A stretch of DNA of 64,000 nt from NCBI GenBank assembly GCA_002747325.1, contig PDOZ01000031.1, positions 18,248-82,247 of the forward strand, in the 5' to 3' direction. This stretch comes from Rhodobacterales bacterium (GTDB taxonomy: Bacteria > Pseudomonadota > Alphaproteobacteria > Rhodobacterales > Rhodobacteraceae). Below the pieces are notes generated by a model. That model saw only the letters and a list, made by a program, of their open reading frames with translations, did no database searches and had not been told where the DNA came from. Positions 49,998-61,930 of this stretch are shown piece after piece (position 1 is the first letter of the stretch; each line of letters opens with the position of its first letter). Both the position numbers and the translations under genes were made by a program.

Positions 49998-50825
49998 ATG
50001 GGTTTTCCCGGAACCTGGATGACGGAAAGCGAGAGCATGGTGTACCGCGTGGTGCCGAAATGCGCCTGCTCGTCCATTGGTCAGATCATGTTTTACTCGG
50101 ATCACGGCGAGTTTTTCGACGGCGACATTCACGACAGCACCGACCGGATGCACAAATGGGCGCAGGAGGAGAGCCAGCCCCTGATCGAAGCCAATGTCCG
50201 CGCGCATAAATCTTATGCCTTCACCGCCGTGCGCAATCCTTACACCCGCATTCTCAGCTCCTTTTTCGATAAAATTTGCGGCATTCAGCGCAATGGTCGG
50301 CGCTATCGCGGCAATCTGGTGCCGCTGTTGATCCAGAAATACGGCATCGAGGTCGGCAGTCCTGAGGACAATTTTGACTTCGATCAGATCGAAAGCTTCC
50401 GCCGCTTTCTGCTTTTTGCCCGCGACACGATTCGCTGGCGTCGGCCGATGGAACCGGACATCCACTGGTCCGCCATGTCAGGCCATGTCTCGACCTTCAT
50501 CCATAATGGCGGGCGCTATGATCACATCCTGCACATTGAGAAATTCAATGAGGGGATGCAGGTGGTGTTGGATCATATCGAAACCCCGGTGCCGGTCGAC
50601 CTGAACGCCATCCCGCGTTTCAATGAGAGTGAAGGGCACGGGCCGAAGCGGGCGCATCCGGTGGAAGATTATTTCGACGACCTGTCGATGCATCTGGTGA
50701 AAGAAATTTTTCACCGCGACTTTGAGGTGTTCAAATACGATTTCGACAATCCGGGCAACAAGATGCCCATCGGCGAGATTGATCTGGATGAGGTGCATAA
50801 GAAGCTGGGACCGAAGAACGGATAA
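49998..50825 (+). CDS. Carbohydrate-type sulfotransferase (family 2)
   Basis: The 275-residue protein has the two PAPS-binding motifs: VPKCACSSIGQI (residues 19-30; 5'-phosphosulfate loop) and FTAVRNPYTRILSSFFDKI (~73-91; 3'-phosphate motif). The HNK-1/chondroitin-like form with PKCACSS is typical of family 2 sulfotransferases acting on carbohydrates. It has no signal peptide. The divergent neighbour is a GT14 glycosyltransferase, so sulfation of a glycan or glycolipid is a reasonable inference. GGAGGCG lies upstream. It ends 32 bases before the argF stop, with a hairpin between them. Confidence 0.85.
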   Translation: MGFPGTWMTESESMVYRVVPKCACSSIGQIMFYSDHGEFFDGDIHDSTDRMHKWAQEESQPLIEANVRAHKSYAFTAVRNPYTRILSSFFDKICGIQRNGRRYRGNLVPLLIQKYGIEVGSPEDNFDFDQIESFRRFLLFARDTIRWRRPMEPDIHWSAMSGHVSTFIHNGGRYDHILHIEKFNEGMQVVLDHIETPVPVDLNAIPRFNESEGHGPKRAHPVEDYFDDLSMHLVKEIFHRDFEVFKYDFDNPGNKMPIGEIDLDEVHKKLGPKNG

Positions 50826-50840
50826 GCTCCGGTCCCAAGC

Positions 50841-50864
50841 GGCTTAGGGCGTAGAGCCTAAACC
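50841..50864. terminator. Hairpin between convergent sulfotransferase and argF genes
   Basis: GGCTTAGGG (50841-50849) pairs with CCTAAACC (50857-50864, one G-T pair) around CGTAGAG. It contains the argF stop codon. There is no clear T tract. The left half resembles the terminal repeat of the MITE at 16518. Confidence 0.45.
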
Positions 50865-51784
50865 CCGAGACACCAGCGCATCACCGCCTTCTGTGCGTGC
50901 AGCCGGTTTTCCGCCTCGTCGAAAATCACCGAGGACGGCCCGTCCATCACCGCATCCGTGACCTCTTCGCCCCGATGCGCGGGCAGGCAATGCATGAACA
51001 ACGCATCGTCATGGGCCGCTTCCATCAGCGCCTCATTGACCTGATAGGGACGCAACTGATTGTGCCGCCGCTCGCGGGCGGAGAGCGGATCGTGCATCGA
51101 CACCCAGGTATCCGTCACCACAAGATCGGCCCCGTCCGCCGCCCGCGCCGGGTCGCGCTCGATCTCGATCTTCACGCCCTTCGCGCGCGCCTCGTCGATG
51201 AAACCCTGCTCCGGGTCCAGCGGGGGCGGGCCGGAAAAGGTCAGGTCAAACCCGAACGCCCCGGCGGCATGGATCATCGAAGCGCAAACATTGTTGCCAT
51301 CGCCGAACCACGCGACTTTCTTGCCCTTGATCGACCCGCGATGCTCCTCAAAAGTCAGCAGATCGGCCATGATCTGACAGGGATGCGAACGATCGGTCAG
51401 CCCGTTGATCACCGGCACCGTCGCATATTCCGCCAGTTCCAGCAGCGACGCCTCCTCGAAGGTGCGAATCATAATCAGATCGACATAGCGCGACAGCACC
51501 CGCGCCGTATCCGCGATGGTCTCGCCATGCCCGATCTGCATTTCCTTGCCGGACAGAACCATGGTCTGCCCGCCCATCTGACGCACGCCAACATCGAAGG
51601 AAACGCGGGTCCGGGTCGAGGGTTTTTCAAAAATCAGCGCCACCATATGCCCGGCCAGCGGCTGCGCATCATCCGGCGTCCCCTTGAGCTTGCCCGCCCG
51701 CGCGTCTTTCATCGCCCGCGCCTGATCCAGCATGGCGCGAAGGTCGCTAACGTCTGTCTTGTTAATGTCCAGAAAGTGCTTCAT
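50858..51784 (-). CDS. argF: Ornithine carbamoyltransferase
   Basis: The ATG at 51784 ([15 protein letters not shown]) gives 308 residues. The carbamoyl-phosphate loop is [11 protein letters not shown], the second-site DRSHPCQ binds carbamoyl phosphate, [11 protein letters not shown] and the ornithine-binding [12 protein letters not shown] are intact. It converts ornithine to citrulline in arginine synthesis. It starts two bases after argD ends, so the two are an operon. The frame stays open upstream into argD but the extra residues are not homologous. Confidence 0.98.
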   Translation of the reverse strand: MKHFLDINKTDVSDLRAMLDQARAMKDARAGKLKGTPDDAQPLAGHMVALIFEKPSTRTRVSFDVGVRQMGGQTMVLSGKEMQIGHGETIADTARVLSRYVDLIMIRTFEEASLLELAEYATVPVINGLTDRSHPCQIMADLLTFEEHRGSIKGKKVAWFGDGNNVCASMIHAAGAFGFDLTFSGPPPLDPEQGFIDEARAKGVKIEIERDPARAADGADLVVTDTWVSMHDPLSARERRHNQLRPYQVNEALMEAAHDDALFMHCLPAHRGEEVTDAVMDGPSSVIFDEAENRLHAQKAVMRWCLGV

Positions 51785-51785
51785 T

Positions 51786-52970
51786 TCAGTGATCCTTTGC
51801 CGCTTTAGACACGGCGCTTGCGGCCGCGTCGAGCTTGTCCACCGCGGTGGAAATATCTTCGTCCGGGATGTTGAGCGCGGGCAAGAGGCGCAACACATTG
51901 TCCCCCGCCGGCACCGTCAACAGCCCCTGTTCATAGCCCGCCGCCACCAGATCGGTGTTGGCCGCCTTGCAGCGAATGCCGAGCATCAAGCCCTGCCCGC
52001 GCACCGCTTCAAACACTTCCGGGTGCGCCGCAATCAGCCCCTCCAGCTTCTGACGCAACAGCCCCGCCTTGCGGTTCACCTCGTCCAGAAACCCCGGCGC
52101 CATAATCACGTCAAACACCCGCGCCCCAACCGCACAGCCCAACGGATTACCGCCATAGGTCGAGCCATGCGTGCCCGCAACCATCTGCGCCGCCGCCCGT
52201 TCCGTCGCCAGCACCGCACCCAGCGGGAACCCCCCGCCGATGCCCTTGGCCACCATCATGATGTCGGGCGTCACGCCGGAATATTCATGTGCAAACAGCC
52301 GCCCCGTGCGCCCCATGCCGCATTGCACCTCGTCAAAGACCAGCAGCAGATCCTGCGCATCCGCCAGCGCGCGCAGGCCACGCAGGAAAGCGTCCTCGGC
52401 GGGCAAAATGCCGCCTTCGCCCTGCACCGGCTCGATCAGAATGGCGGCAGTCTTGTCGGTCATCGCCGCTTTGACCGCCTCCAGATCGCCAAACGGCACC
52501 TGCGAAAACCCCGGCATCAGCGGCCCGAACCCGGCAACCATCTTCTCCGCCCCGGACGCGGCGATGGCGGCGGTGGAGCGACCATGAAAGGCGCCCTCAA
52601 AAGCGATGATGTCGGTCTTGTGCGGCGCGTCGGCGGCGAAATGCTTGCGCACCATTTTCACCGCCAGCTCCAGCGCCTCGGTGCCGGAATTGGTAAAAAA
52701 CACCGAATCGGCAAAAGTGGCACCGACCAGCCGATCCGCCAGCGCTTTTTGCTCCGGGATTTCATACAGGTTGGAGACATGCCAGAGCTTGCCCGCCTGC
52801 TCCGTCAGCGCCTCAACCAGTTCCGGCGCCGCATGGCCCAGCGCATTGACCGCAATCCCCGCGCCCATATCCAGAAATCGCCGCCCGTCCTCCGCCTCAA
52901 GCCAAGACCCCGCGCCGCGCACAAAAGCGAGGGGCGCGCGGTTATACGTCGGCAAAACGGTAGAGATCAT
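51786..52970 (-). CDS. argD: Acetylornithine aminotransferase
   Basis: The 394-residue class III PLP transaminase has the substrate-side [30 protein letters not shown] for PLP phosphate, [13 protein letters not shown] with the PLP-binding Asp, and the Schiff-base lysine in [16 protein letters not shown]. It makes N-acetylornithine. argF lies directly after it. GAGGAT precedes the ATG. Related class III enzymes (succinylornithine or GABA transaminase) are possible, but linkage to argF favours ArgD. Confidence 0.95.
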   Translation of the reverse strand: MISTVLPTYNRAPLAFVRGAGSWLEAEDGRRFLDMGAGIAVNALGHAAPELVEALTEQAGKLWHVSNLYEIPEQKALADRLVGATFADSVFFTNSGTEALELAVKMVRKHFAADAPHKTDIIAFEGAFHGRSTAAIAASGAEKMVAGFGPLMPGFSQVPFGDLEAVKAAMTDKTAAILIEPVQGEGGILPAEDAFLRGLRALADAQDLLLVFDEVQCGMGRTGRLFAHEYSGVTPDIMMVAKGIGGGFPLGAVLATERAAAQMVAGTHGSTYGGNPLGCAVGARVFDVIMAPGFLDEVNRKAGLLRQKLEGLIAAHPEVFEAVRGQGLMLGIRCKAANTDLVAAGYEQGLLTVPAGDNVLRLLPALNIPDEDISTAVDKLDAAASAVSKAAKDH

Positions 52971-53094
52971 GGCGTTTATCCTCTAAAAAGAAGCCTTTGC
53001 CTGCCGTAAGGCGCGCGCCAAGTCAATGAGCATGAGGCATTTTACGCCGCAATTACCCATTGACCCCCGGCAATCAACGCGGCAATCGAGGCGG

Positions 53095-53970
53095 ATGGAA
53101 GCAAAACAGAACCCCGCCGCCGCCATCGGCTTCATGCTCACCGCCTCCGCGCTGGTCGCGGGAACGACGCTGATCGCCAAGCTGATCGGACGCGGCTATC
53201 TCGGCGAGCCGCTCCATCCGCTGCAAATCTCGCATGGGCGCTTCCTTTTCGCCTTCCTCGCCTTTTCCGGCTACAGTCTCGCCGCCCGCCTGCGCATCAC
53301 CCAACCCAACCTGAAGCTGCACGCCGCGCGCTCCTTCGCGGGCTGGTCCGGCATTTCCCTGACCTTCGCCGCCGTGGCCTTCATCCCGCTGGCCGATGCG
53401 ACCGCGATTTCCTTCCTCAACCCGTTCTTCGCCATGCTGCTCGCCATCCCGTTTCTGGGCGAAAAGGTCGGGCCGTGGCGCTGGATCGCGCTGGCCATCG
53501 CGCTCAGCGGCGCGCTCGTGCTGGCGCGTCCCGGCGCGGGCAGCTTTGAACTGGGCGCGCTGATCGCGCTGGCCGCCGCCTTTGCCCTGGGCGTTGAGGT
53601 CATCTTCATCAAACTGCTGACCAACCGCGAAGCACCGCTGCAAATCCTCTGGATTAACAACGCCATCGGCCTGACCATCGCCAGCCTCGCCGTGCTTTTC
53701 GTCTTTCAATGGCCCAGCCCGGCGCAATGGCTGGCGCTGGCGGTGCTGGGCTTCACCATGGCGCTGGCGCAAACCTGTTTCATCCAGTCGATGCGCCGGG
53801 CGGAAGCCAGCCTCGTCGCCCCCTTCATCTACACCACCCTGCTCTTCGCCGCCGCCTATGACTTCCTCTGGTTCGCCACGACCCCAACCCGCGCCTCCCT
53901 CACCGGATCGGCCCTGATCCTGAGTGCGGCGGGGCTTCTGGCGTGGCGCGAGAGCCGCAAAGCGGGTTAG
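53095..53970 (+). CDS. EamA/DMT-family transporter
   Basis: The ATG at 53095 (GAGGCGG upstream) gives 291 residues with ten membrane helices and two EamA repeats (for example LTASALVAGTTLIAKLIGRG, FLNPFFAMLLAIPFLGEKVG, and LGVEVIFIKLLTNREAPLQI). DMT exporters move metabolites such as amino acids or purines. The ...LNPFFAMLLA..FLGEKV.....WI.......G... repeat signature is clear. The start at 53026 is possible but adds a hydrophilic tail without a ribosome site. It lies between argD (divergent) and gcrA. Confidence 0.9.
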   Translation: MEAKQNPAAAIGFMLTASALVAGTTLIAKLIGRGYLGEPLHPLQISHGRFLFAFLAFSGYSLAARLRITQPNLKLHAARSFAGWSGISLTFAAVAFIPLADATAISFLNPFFAMLLAIPFLGEKVGPWRWIALAIALSGALVLARPGAGSFELGALIALAAAFALGVEVIFIKLLTNREAPLQILWINNAIGLTIASLAVLFVFQWPSPAQWLALAVLGFTMALAQTCFIQSMRRAEASLVAPFIYTTLLFAAAYDFLWFATTPTRASLTGSALILSAAGLLAWRESRKAG

Positions 53971-54048
53971 GGTTGCACCCGGCGTTTGCATGGCTAGTAT
54001 GTTGCCCTTATATGGGCGGGCAGATGGCCCCAAAATTTAGGAATTTCG

Positions 54049-54627
54049 ATGTCCTGGACCGATGAACGGGTGGAAACCCTGAAGAAAATGTGGACCGAAG
54101 GTCAGTCGGCGAGCCAGATCGCCAAGGAGCTTGGCGGTGTGACGCGCAACGCGGTGATCGGCAAGGTGCATCGCCTTGGCCTGTCCAACCGCGCCACCGG
54201 CGGCGCCAAACCGGCGGCGAAAGAGCGCCCGGCAGCGGCCAAGCCCAAGGCAAAAGCGCCCGCCGCCAAGAAAGCGGCAAAGCCCGCGGCGGAAGCGCCC
54301 GCGCCAAAACCGGAAGCGGCGGAAGCCAAGCCCATCGTTCCGGTGCGCAAACCAATCATCCCGGCGGGCCAGCCCCTGCCGCCGCAGCCCTCCGCCAACG
54401 AGATCAGCCCGGAAGCGCTGGAAAAGGTGCATGAGGTCGAGAAAACCGCCAAAAAGCTGACCCTGATGGAGCTGACCGAGCGCACCTGCAAATGGCCGAT
54501 TGGCGACCCGGCGACCGAGGATTTCTGGTTCTGCGGCCTGCCGTCGGAGCCGGGCAAGCCCTATTGCGAAGCCCATATCGGCGTCGCCTTCCAGCCAATG
54601 AGCGCGCGACGCGACCGGAAGCGGTAG
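54049..54627 (+). CDS. gcrA: Cell-cycle regulator GcrA
   Basis: The 192-residue protein begins MSWTDERVETLKKMWTEG and QSASQIAKELGG with the DNA-binding VTRNAVIGKVHRLGLSNR (residues ~31-48). It continues with a long Ala/Lys/Pro linker and ends in the sigma-70-binding domain TCKWPIGDPATEDFWFCGLP with two Cys and CEAH. GcrA binds methylated GANTC sites with sigma-70 and works with CcrM and CtrA in alphaproteobacteria. The linker is longer than in Caulobacter, as seen in Rhodobacterales. TAGGA precedes the ATG. An intrinsic terminator follows. Confidence 0.96.
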   Translation: MSWTDERVETLKKMWTEGQSASQIAKELGGVTRNAVIGKVHRLGLSNRATGGAKPAAKERPAAAKPKAKAPAAKKAAKPAAEAPAPKPEAAEAKPIVPVRKPIIPAGQPLPPQPSANEISPEALEKVHEVEKTAKKLTLMELTERTCKWPIGDPATEDFWFCGLPSEPGKPYCEAHIGVAFQPMSARRDRKR

Positions 54628-54655
54628 GGTCTCCCCCACCTCTCAACAAAAAATC

Positions 54656-54685
54656 GCCCGGCAAAATACTGCCGGGCATTTTTTA
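54656..54685 (+). terminator. Rho-independent terminator of gcrA
   Basis: GCCCGGCA (54656-54663) and TGCCGGGC (54670-54677) pair over AAATAC and run into ATTTTTTAT. It begins 29 bases past the gcrA stop. Confidence 0.92.
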
Positions 54686-54687
54686 TC

Positions 54688-54800
54688 CAGAGCAGAAATC
54701 GCCCAATCTGAATCAAAATTCTCTGTCTCGGGGTCAGCATTCTGCTGATTTCGAACGCGAATTTTGATACTCAGTTTTGCAAATTAAGTCGATTTCGCTT
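54688..54800. repeat. Nested palindromic repeat, copy C, overlapping the 3' end of the UbiH-type gene
   Basis: It runs from AGAGCAGAAATCGCCCAATC, through ATCAAAATTC and the GTCAGCA-ttc-TGCTGAT stem, to the invariant core ATTTCGAACGCGAATTTTGA and the right end AAATTAAGTCGATTTCGCTT. The last codons and TAA stop of the minus-strand hydroxylase gene (54784 upward) lie inside it. Confidence 0.85.
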
Positions 54801-55992
54801 TTGCATGACCCTCAATTTCGGTCAATTTGTTCAGAATCCGATTGCGCACCGGGGGCAGGATATTGCCCAGCCGCAGCGCCGCGTCGCGCAGGAAACGCGC
54901 GGGCGGGCGGGTATCGGTGAAGAGCCGCACGATGGCGTTGGTGCCGTGATAAAGCGGCAGGACAACGCGCCGATGCGCCGCCTCATATTCCTTCAGCACC
55001 GTCAGATCGCCCAGATCCATGCCGCGCTTCTTGGCCCGCACCAGCGCCTCCGCCAGAAGCGTGCCGCCGGACAGGCCAAGGTTGTAGCCATGCGCCGTGA
55101 CCGGGTGCATTCCCACCGCCGCATCGCCCACCAGCGCAATGCGCGGCGCAACAAACTTACGCGCCAGCACAGCGACCAGCGGGTAAGGATGGCGTGGGCT
55201 GACCAGCGTCATCTTGCCCAACCGTCCCTCGAAACGCTGTTCGATTTCGGCGGCAAAATCCTCGTCCGACAGGTTCATCACCTCTTCCGCGCGGGTCGTC
55301 GGCAAGGTCACAACCACGGAGGACACATTGCCGACCATCGGCAGAATGGCGAGGGTCTGATCATAATGGAAACATTCGAACGCGGTGTCGTCATGCGGCT
55401 CGGTGTGGCTCATCTCGCAAACAATCACCGTGCGCCCGAAATCGAGACTATCCGCCGCGAGACCGAGCTTGCGGCGGATGGTGGAAAACCGGCTATCGGC
55501 CGCAATCAGCAACTTCGCTTCGATGCACCGCCCGTCTGAGAGATCAAACTCGCCGTGCCCCGGCAAAATGCGGGCGTTTTCAACCTGTTGCCCGGCGATC
55601 AGCATGACATTCTCCTGCCCATCCACAGCCTCGAAAGAGGCGCGGCGGATGGCGTCGTTGGGCAGGATGCGGCCGAGATACTCGGCCCCGGCGGCCTTGG
55701 CCTCGAATTGTAGCGCATAGGGCGAGGCGCCGTTCATCACCTTTGCGTCGCGGATCGTGCCAATGCGGCTCTCGTCGATTTTTTCCCAGATGCCAAGATC
55801 GCGCATCAGCTTCTCGGAAGTATGCGTCAGCGCAATGTCACGGCCATCTTCCGGCGGCGCGGCCAACACCGCTTCGCTCAGACCCTCGATAATGCACACT
55901 GAAATGCCGCTGCCCTCCAGCGCCCGCGCAAAGCCCAGCCCCGCCGGACCCGCACCAACCACGGCAATATCGAACTTCTCACGCTTCGCCAT
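54784..55992 (-). CDS. FAD-dependent UbiH/UbiM-type monooxygenase
   Basis: The ATG at 55992 (MAKREKFDIAVVGAGPAGLG) gives 402 residues. The FAD motif GAGPAG, the DG-type VMNGASPYALQF region, the middle ADSRFSTIRRKLGL and the second FAD motif LVGDAAVGMHPVTAHGYNLG place it in the ubiquinone-biosynthesis hydroxylase family (UbiH/UbiF/UbiM/Coq6). The ring position hydroxylated cannot be read from sequence. It is an inner-membrane-associated enzyme. The C-terminal KAKST and stop codon are supplied by a palindromic repeat. carB is upstream on the same strand. Confidence 0.85.
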   Translation of the reverse strand: MAKREKFDIAVVGAGPAGLGFARALEGSGISVCIIEGLSEAVLAAPPEDGRDIALTHTSEKLMRDLGIWEKIDESRIGTIRDAKVMNGASPYALQFEAKAAGAEYLGRILPNDAIRRASFEAVDGQENVMLIAGQQVENARILPGHGEFDLSDGRCIEAKLLIAADSRFSTIRRKLGLAADSLDFGRTVIVCEMSHTEPHDDTAFECFHYDQTLAILPMVGNVSSVVVTLPTTRAEEVMNLSDEDFAAEIEQRFEGRLGKMTLVSPRHPYPLVAVLARKFVAPRIALVGDAAVGMHPVTAHGYNLGLSGGTLLAEALVRAKKRGMDLGDLTVLKEYEAAHRRVVLPLYHGTNAIVRLFTDTRPPARFLRDAALRLGNILPPVRNRILNKLTEIEGHAKAKST

Positions 55993-56086
55993 ACCCGCCT
56001 CCATCGCGTTGCAGATACCCGAGTTTCGCGCTCTTTGCCCCGGATGTCCAGCGATGCCCCCGAGGCGTTACCGTTATCGTGACGCT

Positions 56087-59392
<3,306 letters not shown>

Positions 59393-59468
59393 GGCGGATC
59401 CCCCGGACAGCTGCGGCAACGCAAATTGTCGTGGTTTATAGACAAGCCGCGACGCGACGCAAGCCCGT

Positions 59469-60446
59469 TTACGCCTCGCTGGGAATTGGTGCCGCGACGT
59501 GCCGACGCAGCCTCCATCCGCCAAAGGCCGGGATCGAAAGACTGCGGCAAACCAGCACCCAGATCACGACCGCCACCGCCGCACCCCCGATCAGGTCAAC
59601 GAAATAATGCCCGCCCCAAACCGGCGTCGCGGGAATCATCACCACCGCAAAAGCCAGAGCTGGAACCCACAGCCGGGTGCCAAGGCTCGCCAGAACAACC
59701 AACACACCAATGGCCGTATGCAATGAAGGGAACGTCGTCATGCCCGCCAAATGCCCGTCCCCGATCAGAATGGCCCCAAACGGCGCGCGCAATTCTTCCA
59801 GCGCCTTCAGGTGATACACCCCGGGCACATGATCAAAATTCGTGTAGGCCGACACATCACCAATCAAATAATCCACCGCCGCCCGGGCCGGGAAAAAGGC
59901 ACCGATAGCAATGGAGACAAGGGAACAGATCACAAAGGCTTCGATAAACGCCTTCATGCGCGTTTGCTGTCTGACAAGAGCAAGTCCTAGGATGATACCC
60001 AATACTGCAAGATCGCTCCAATAATAAGCCCATTGCATCGCCGGGTGCAGCGTCGGATGATCATGCACCCATTCAAAATACGCCAACCACGGCAGACCCA
60101 GCATTACATCCGCCCGCGCGAGTGGTTCATCCGCCAAGGGCACAGCAAAGGTCTTGGTTGCGTGGTCCAAAAGGCGCAAAACAGTAGCTATCGACGCAAA
60201 CATCATCAGCCCTTCAACAACACCCTGCGCGATCTTGTGCCCACGCAAAATCACTACCGACGCGCCCACCAGCTTCTTGCCCAAACGCACCCACAACACC
60301 AGCAACAGCGCCAACTGAAAAGCAAACATCAGATCCGATTGCCAATAACTGCCGTCAATTTCTACACGGGTAAAATAATGCAACCCGACAAGGACCAGAG
60401 CCCCCGCCGCGGACAGTAAATAAATGTAAGGACGACAAAGCTGCAT
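59469..60446 (-). CDS. PAP2-superfamily membrane phosphatase/phosphotransferase
   Basis: The 325-residue protein has about seven membrane helices. The catalytic PAP2 motifs near the end are [10 protein letters not shown] (motif 2, with the His) and [13 protein letters not shown] (motif 3 with His and Asp). Motif 1 (KxxxxxxRP) is weak, as in Aur1/inositolphosphotransferase-type members. It could dephosphorylate or transfer phospho-head groups in lipid or glycolipid synthesis. A GT87 membrane glycosyltransferase gene lies 57 bases upstream on the same strand, so the pair may modify envelope lipids. Confidence 0.82.
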   Translation of the reverse strand: MQLCRPYIYLLSAAGALVLVGLHYFTRVEIDGSYWQSDLMFAFQLALLLVLWVRLGKKLVGASVVILRGHKIAQGVVEGLMMFASIATVLRLLDHATKTFAVPLADEPLARADVMLGLPWLAYFEWVHDHPTLHPAMQWAYYWSDLAVLGIILGLALVRQQTRMKAFIEAFVICSLVSIAIGAFFPARAAVDYLIGDVSAYTNFDHVPGVYHLKALEELRAPFGAILIGDGHLAGMTTFPSLHTAIGVLVVLASLGTRLWVPALAFAVVMIPATPVWGGHYFVDLIGGAAVAVVIWVLVCRSLSIPAFGGWRLRRHVAAPIPSEA

Positions 60447-60503
60447 GTCTTCTCCACCACCGACCCGGCCCTTTCAACCGGCCAATCATGGCAAAAATAC
60501 AGA

Positions 60504-61772
60504 TCATCTCGGGCTTTTCGGTGGAATTAAAATTGCCGCCAACAAAAAAACCGGAACCAAAAGGTGCAGCCCCGCCTGTGGGAACGCGGCCCAGGGCTGG
60601 CCGGAAAAGGTGAGAAGCAGGGGCAGAGACAGGGCGATAGTGACGAACAACAGCAACGCCCAGCCGCGTTTGCCGGGCAGGATATAGGGCAGGCCGGGGA
60701 GCATGAGCAACGGCAGGATCAGCGTGTGGGTCCAGCCCAGCGGTGAGGTGATCGTGCCGATCAGCGAAAGCGCCATCAGGCGGATGTAACGGCGGGCGGG
60801 CGCGGGGGTGGTGCGCGTGGTGGCCCATGTGAGCGCAACCAGCGCGATCAGGACAACACGCACGACCGGCGCAATCCATTCCGGCTCCGGCACCATCCAG
60901 GGTACGCGGATCTGCCAAACGGCATCGCCCGCCAGCACGGTCCCGATCTGAAACAGCCATAATTCCAGCGAAGCCACGATGCGCGACACAAGCACCTGCC
61001 CATCAATCGCGGCGATCAGGTCCAGCATCTCTCGGTGTAGCCCCCAGCCGGTCAAACCGACCGATAGCGCCACCAATCCGCCCAACGCCACCACAAACGC
61101 CCCCAAGGCGCGCCAGGCTTTTTCATAGACGAAAAGCAGCACAAAAATCGCCGGCGACAGCTTCACCGCCACCGCAAGCGCTAATAAAACTCCCGCCGGA
61201 ACTTCCCGCCCCCGCGCCAGCATCGCCCCGGCGGCAAGGATCAACGCCGAGACCAAAAACTGCGGCTGACCCAACCAAAGCCCCAACGCGCCCGGCGCCG
61301 AGATCACAGCGATCAACACCCCCAAAACCGCGAAACGGGTAAACGCCCCCTCCTGCTCCAGCATCGCATAGGCCGCCCAGATCATGACCACCACCGACGC
61401 AACATTAACCACGGTCATGGCATTGAAAAACCCGATCGCGCTGCTGCCCTCAACGAAGGGGGCCAACACAGCGAGCCACAGGGGCGGATACAAATACGGC
61501 GTCAGCCCCGCCGGATTACCGCCCGTTTCCGCCACAACCCACAGCCAGCTTTCCGGTGGATCGGTCAGAAACACCGTTCCCCCGCCGACATAAATCTCGC
61601 TGAAATTGCCCTCCGCATAAAGCCGCGCGGCAACAAACAGCGCCGACAAATCCAGCACCCAGCGCCCCCAGAGCAGCCAAAGCGCCCCCAAAGCGGCAAG
61701 GATCAAAACCGCCCAACCTGTCCGAAAATCCCGCTGCACCGATCTGCCCCGCCCGCTTGCTTGCCGCCGCAT
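60504..61772 (-). CDS. GT87-family (DUF2029) integral-membrane glycosyltransferase
   Basis: The 422-residue protein has about ten membrane helices. The GT-C pattern of GT87 (DUF2029) shows: an early acidic loop (DLSALFVAARLYAEGNFSEI), LTPYLYPPLWLAVLAPFVEG, GLWLGQPQFLVSALILAAG, VAVKLSPAIFVLLFVYEKAW, and SPLGWTHTLILPLLML. Actinobacterial relatives are polyprenol-phosphate-mannose-dependent mannosyltransferases; the substrate in this organism is unknown. It precedes the PAP2 gene and diverges from aspS over 158 bases. Confidence 0.85.
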   Translation of the reverse strand: MRRQASGRGRSVQRDFRTGWAVLILAALGALWLLWGRWVLDLSALFVAARLYAEGNFSEIYVGGGTVFLTDPPESWLWVVAETGGNPAGLTPYLYPPLWLAVLAPFVEGSSAIGFFNAMTVVNVASVVVMIWAAYAMLEQEGAFTRFAVLGVLIAVISAPGALGLWLGQPQFLVSALILAAGAMLARGREVPAGVLLALAVAVKLSPAIFVLLFVYEKAWRALGAFVVALGGLVALSVGLTGWGLHREMLDLIAAIDGQVLVSRIVASLELWLFQIGTVLAGDAVWQIRVPWMVPEPEWIAPVVRVVLIALVALTWATTRTTPAPARRYIRLMALSLIGTITSPLGWTHTLILPLLMLPGLPYILPGKRGWALLLFVTIALSLPLLLTFSGQPWAAFPQAGLHLLVPVFLLAAILIPPKSPR

Positions 61773-61860
61773 TTTGTATGCGATCCGGGGGAAAATAGCC
61801 TTGGAGCAGACAAATGCAAAGAGTTTACCCGCTTTTACCCGCCAACAGACGCGCGAAGGC

Positions 61861-61889
61861 TTGACTTCAACCGCCCGCCAAGGTGTATC
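61861..61889 (+). promoter_or_regulatory. Candidate sigma-70 promoter of aspS
   Basis: TTGACT (61861-61866), a 17-base spacer and TGTATC (61884-61889) precede the aspS ATG by about 40 bases. Confidence 0.5.
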
Positions 61890-61930
61890 GGCCCGGTCGG
61901 TTGGAAAACCAGTTGAAATACGAGGATGCC

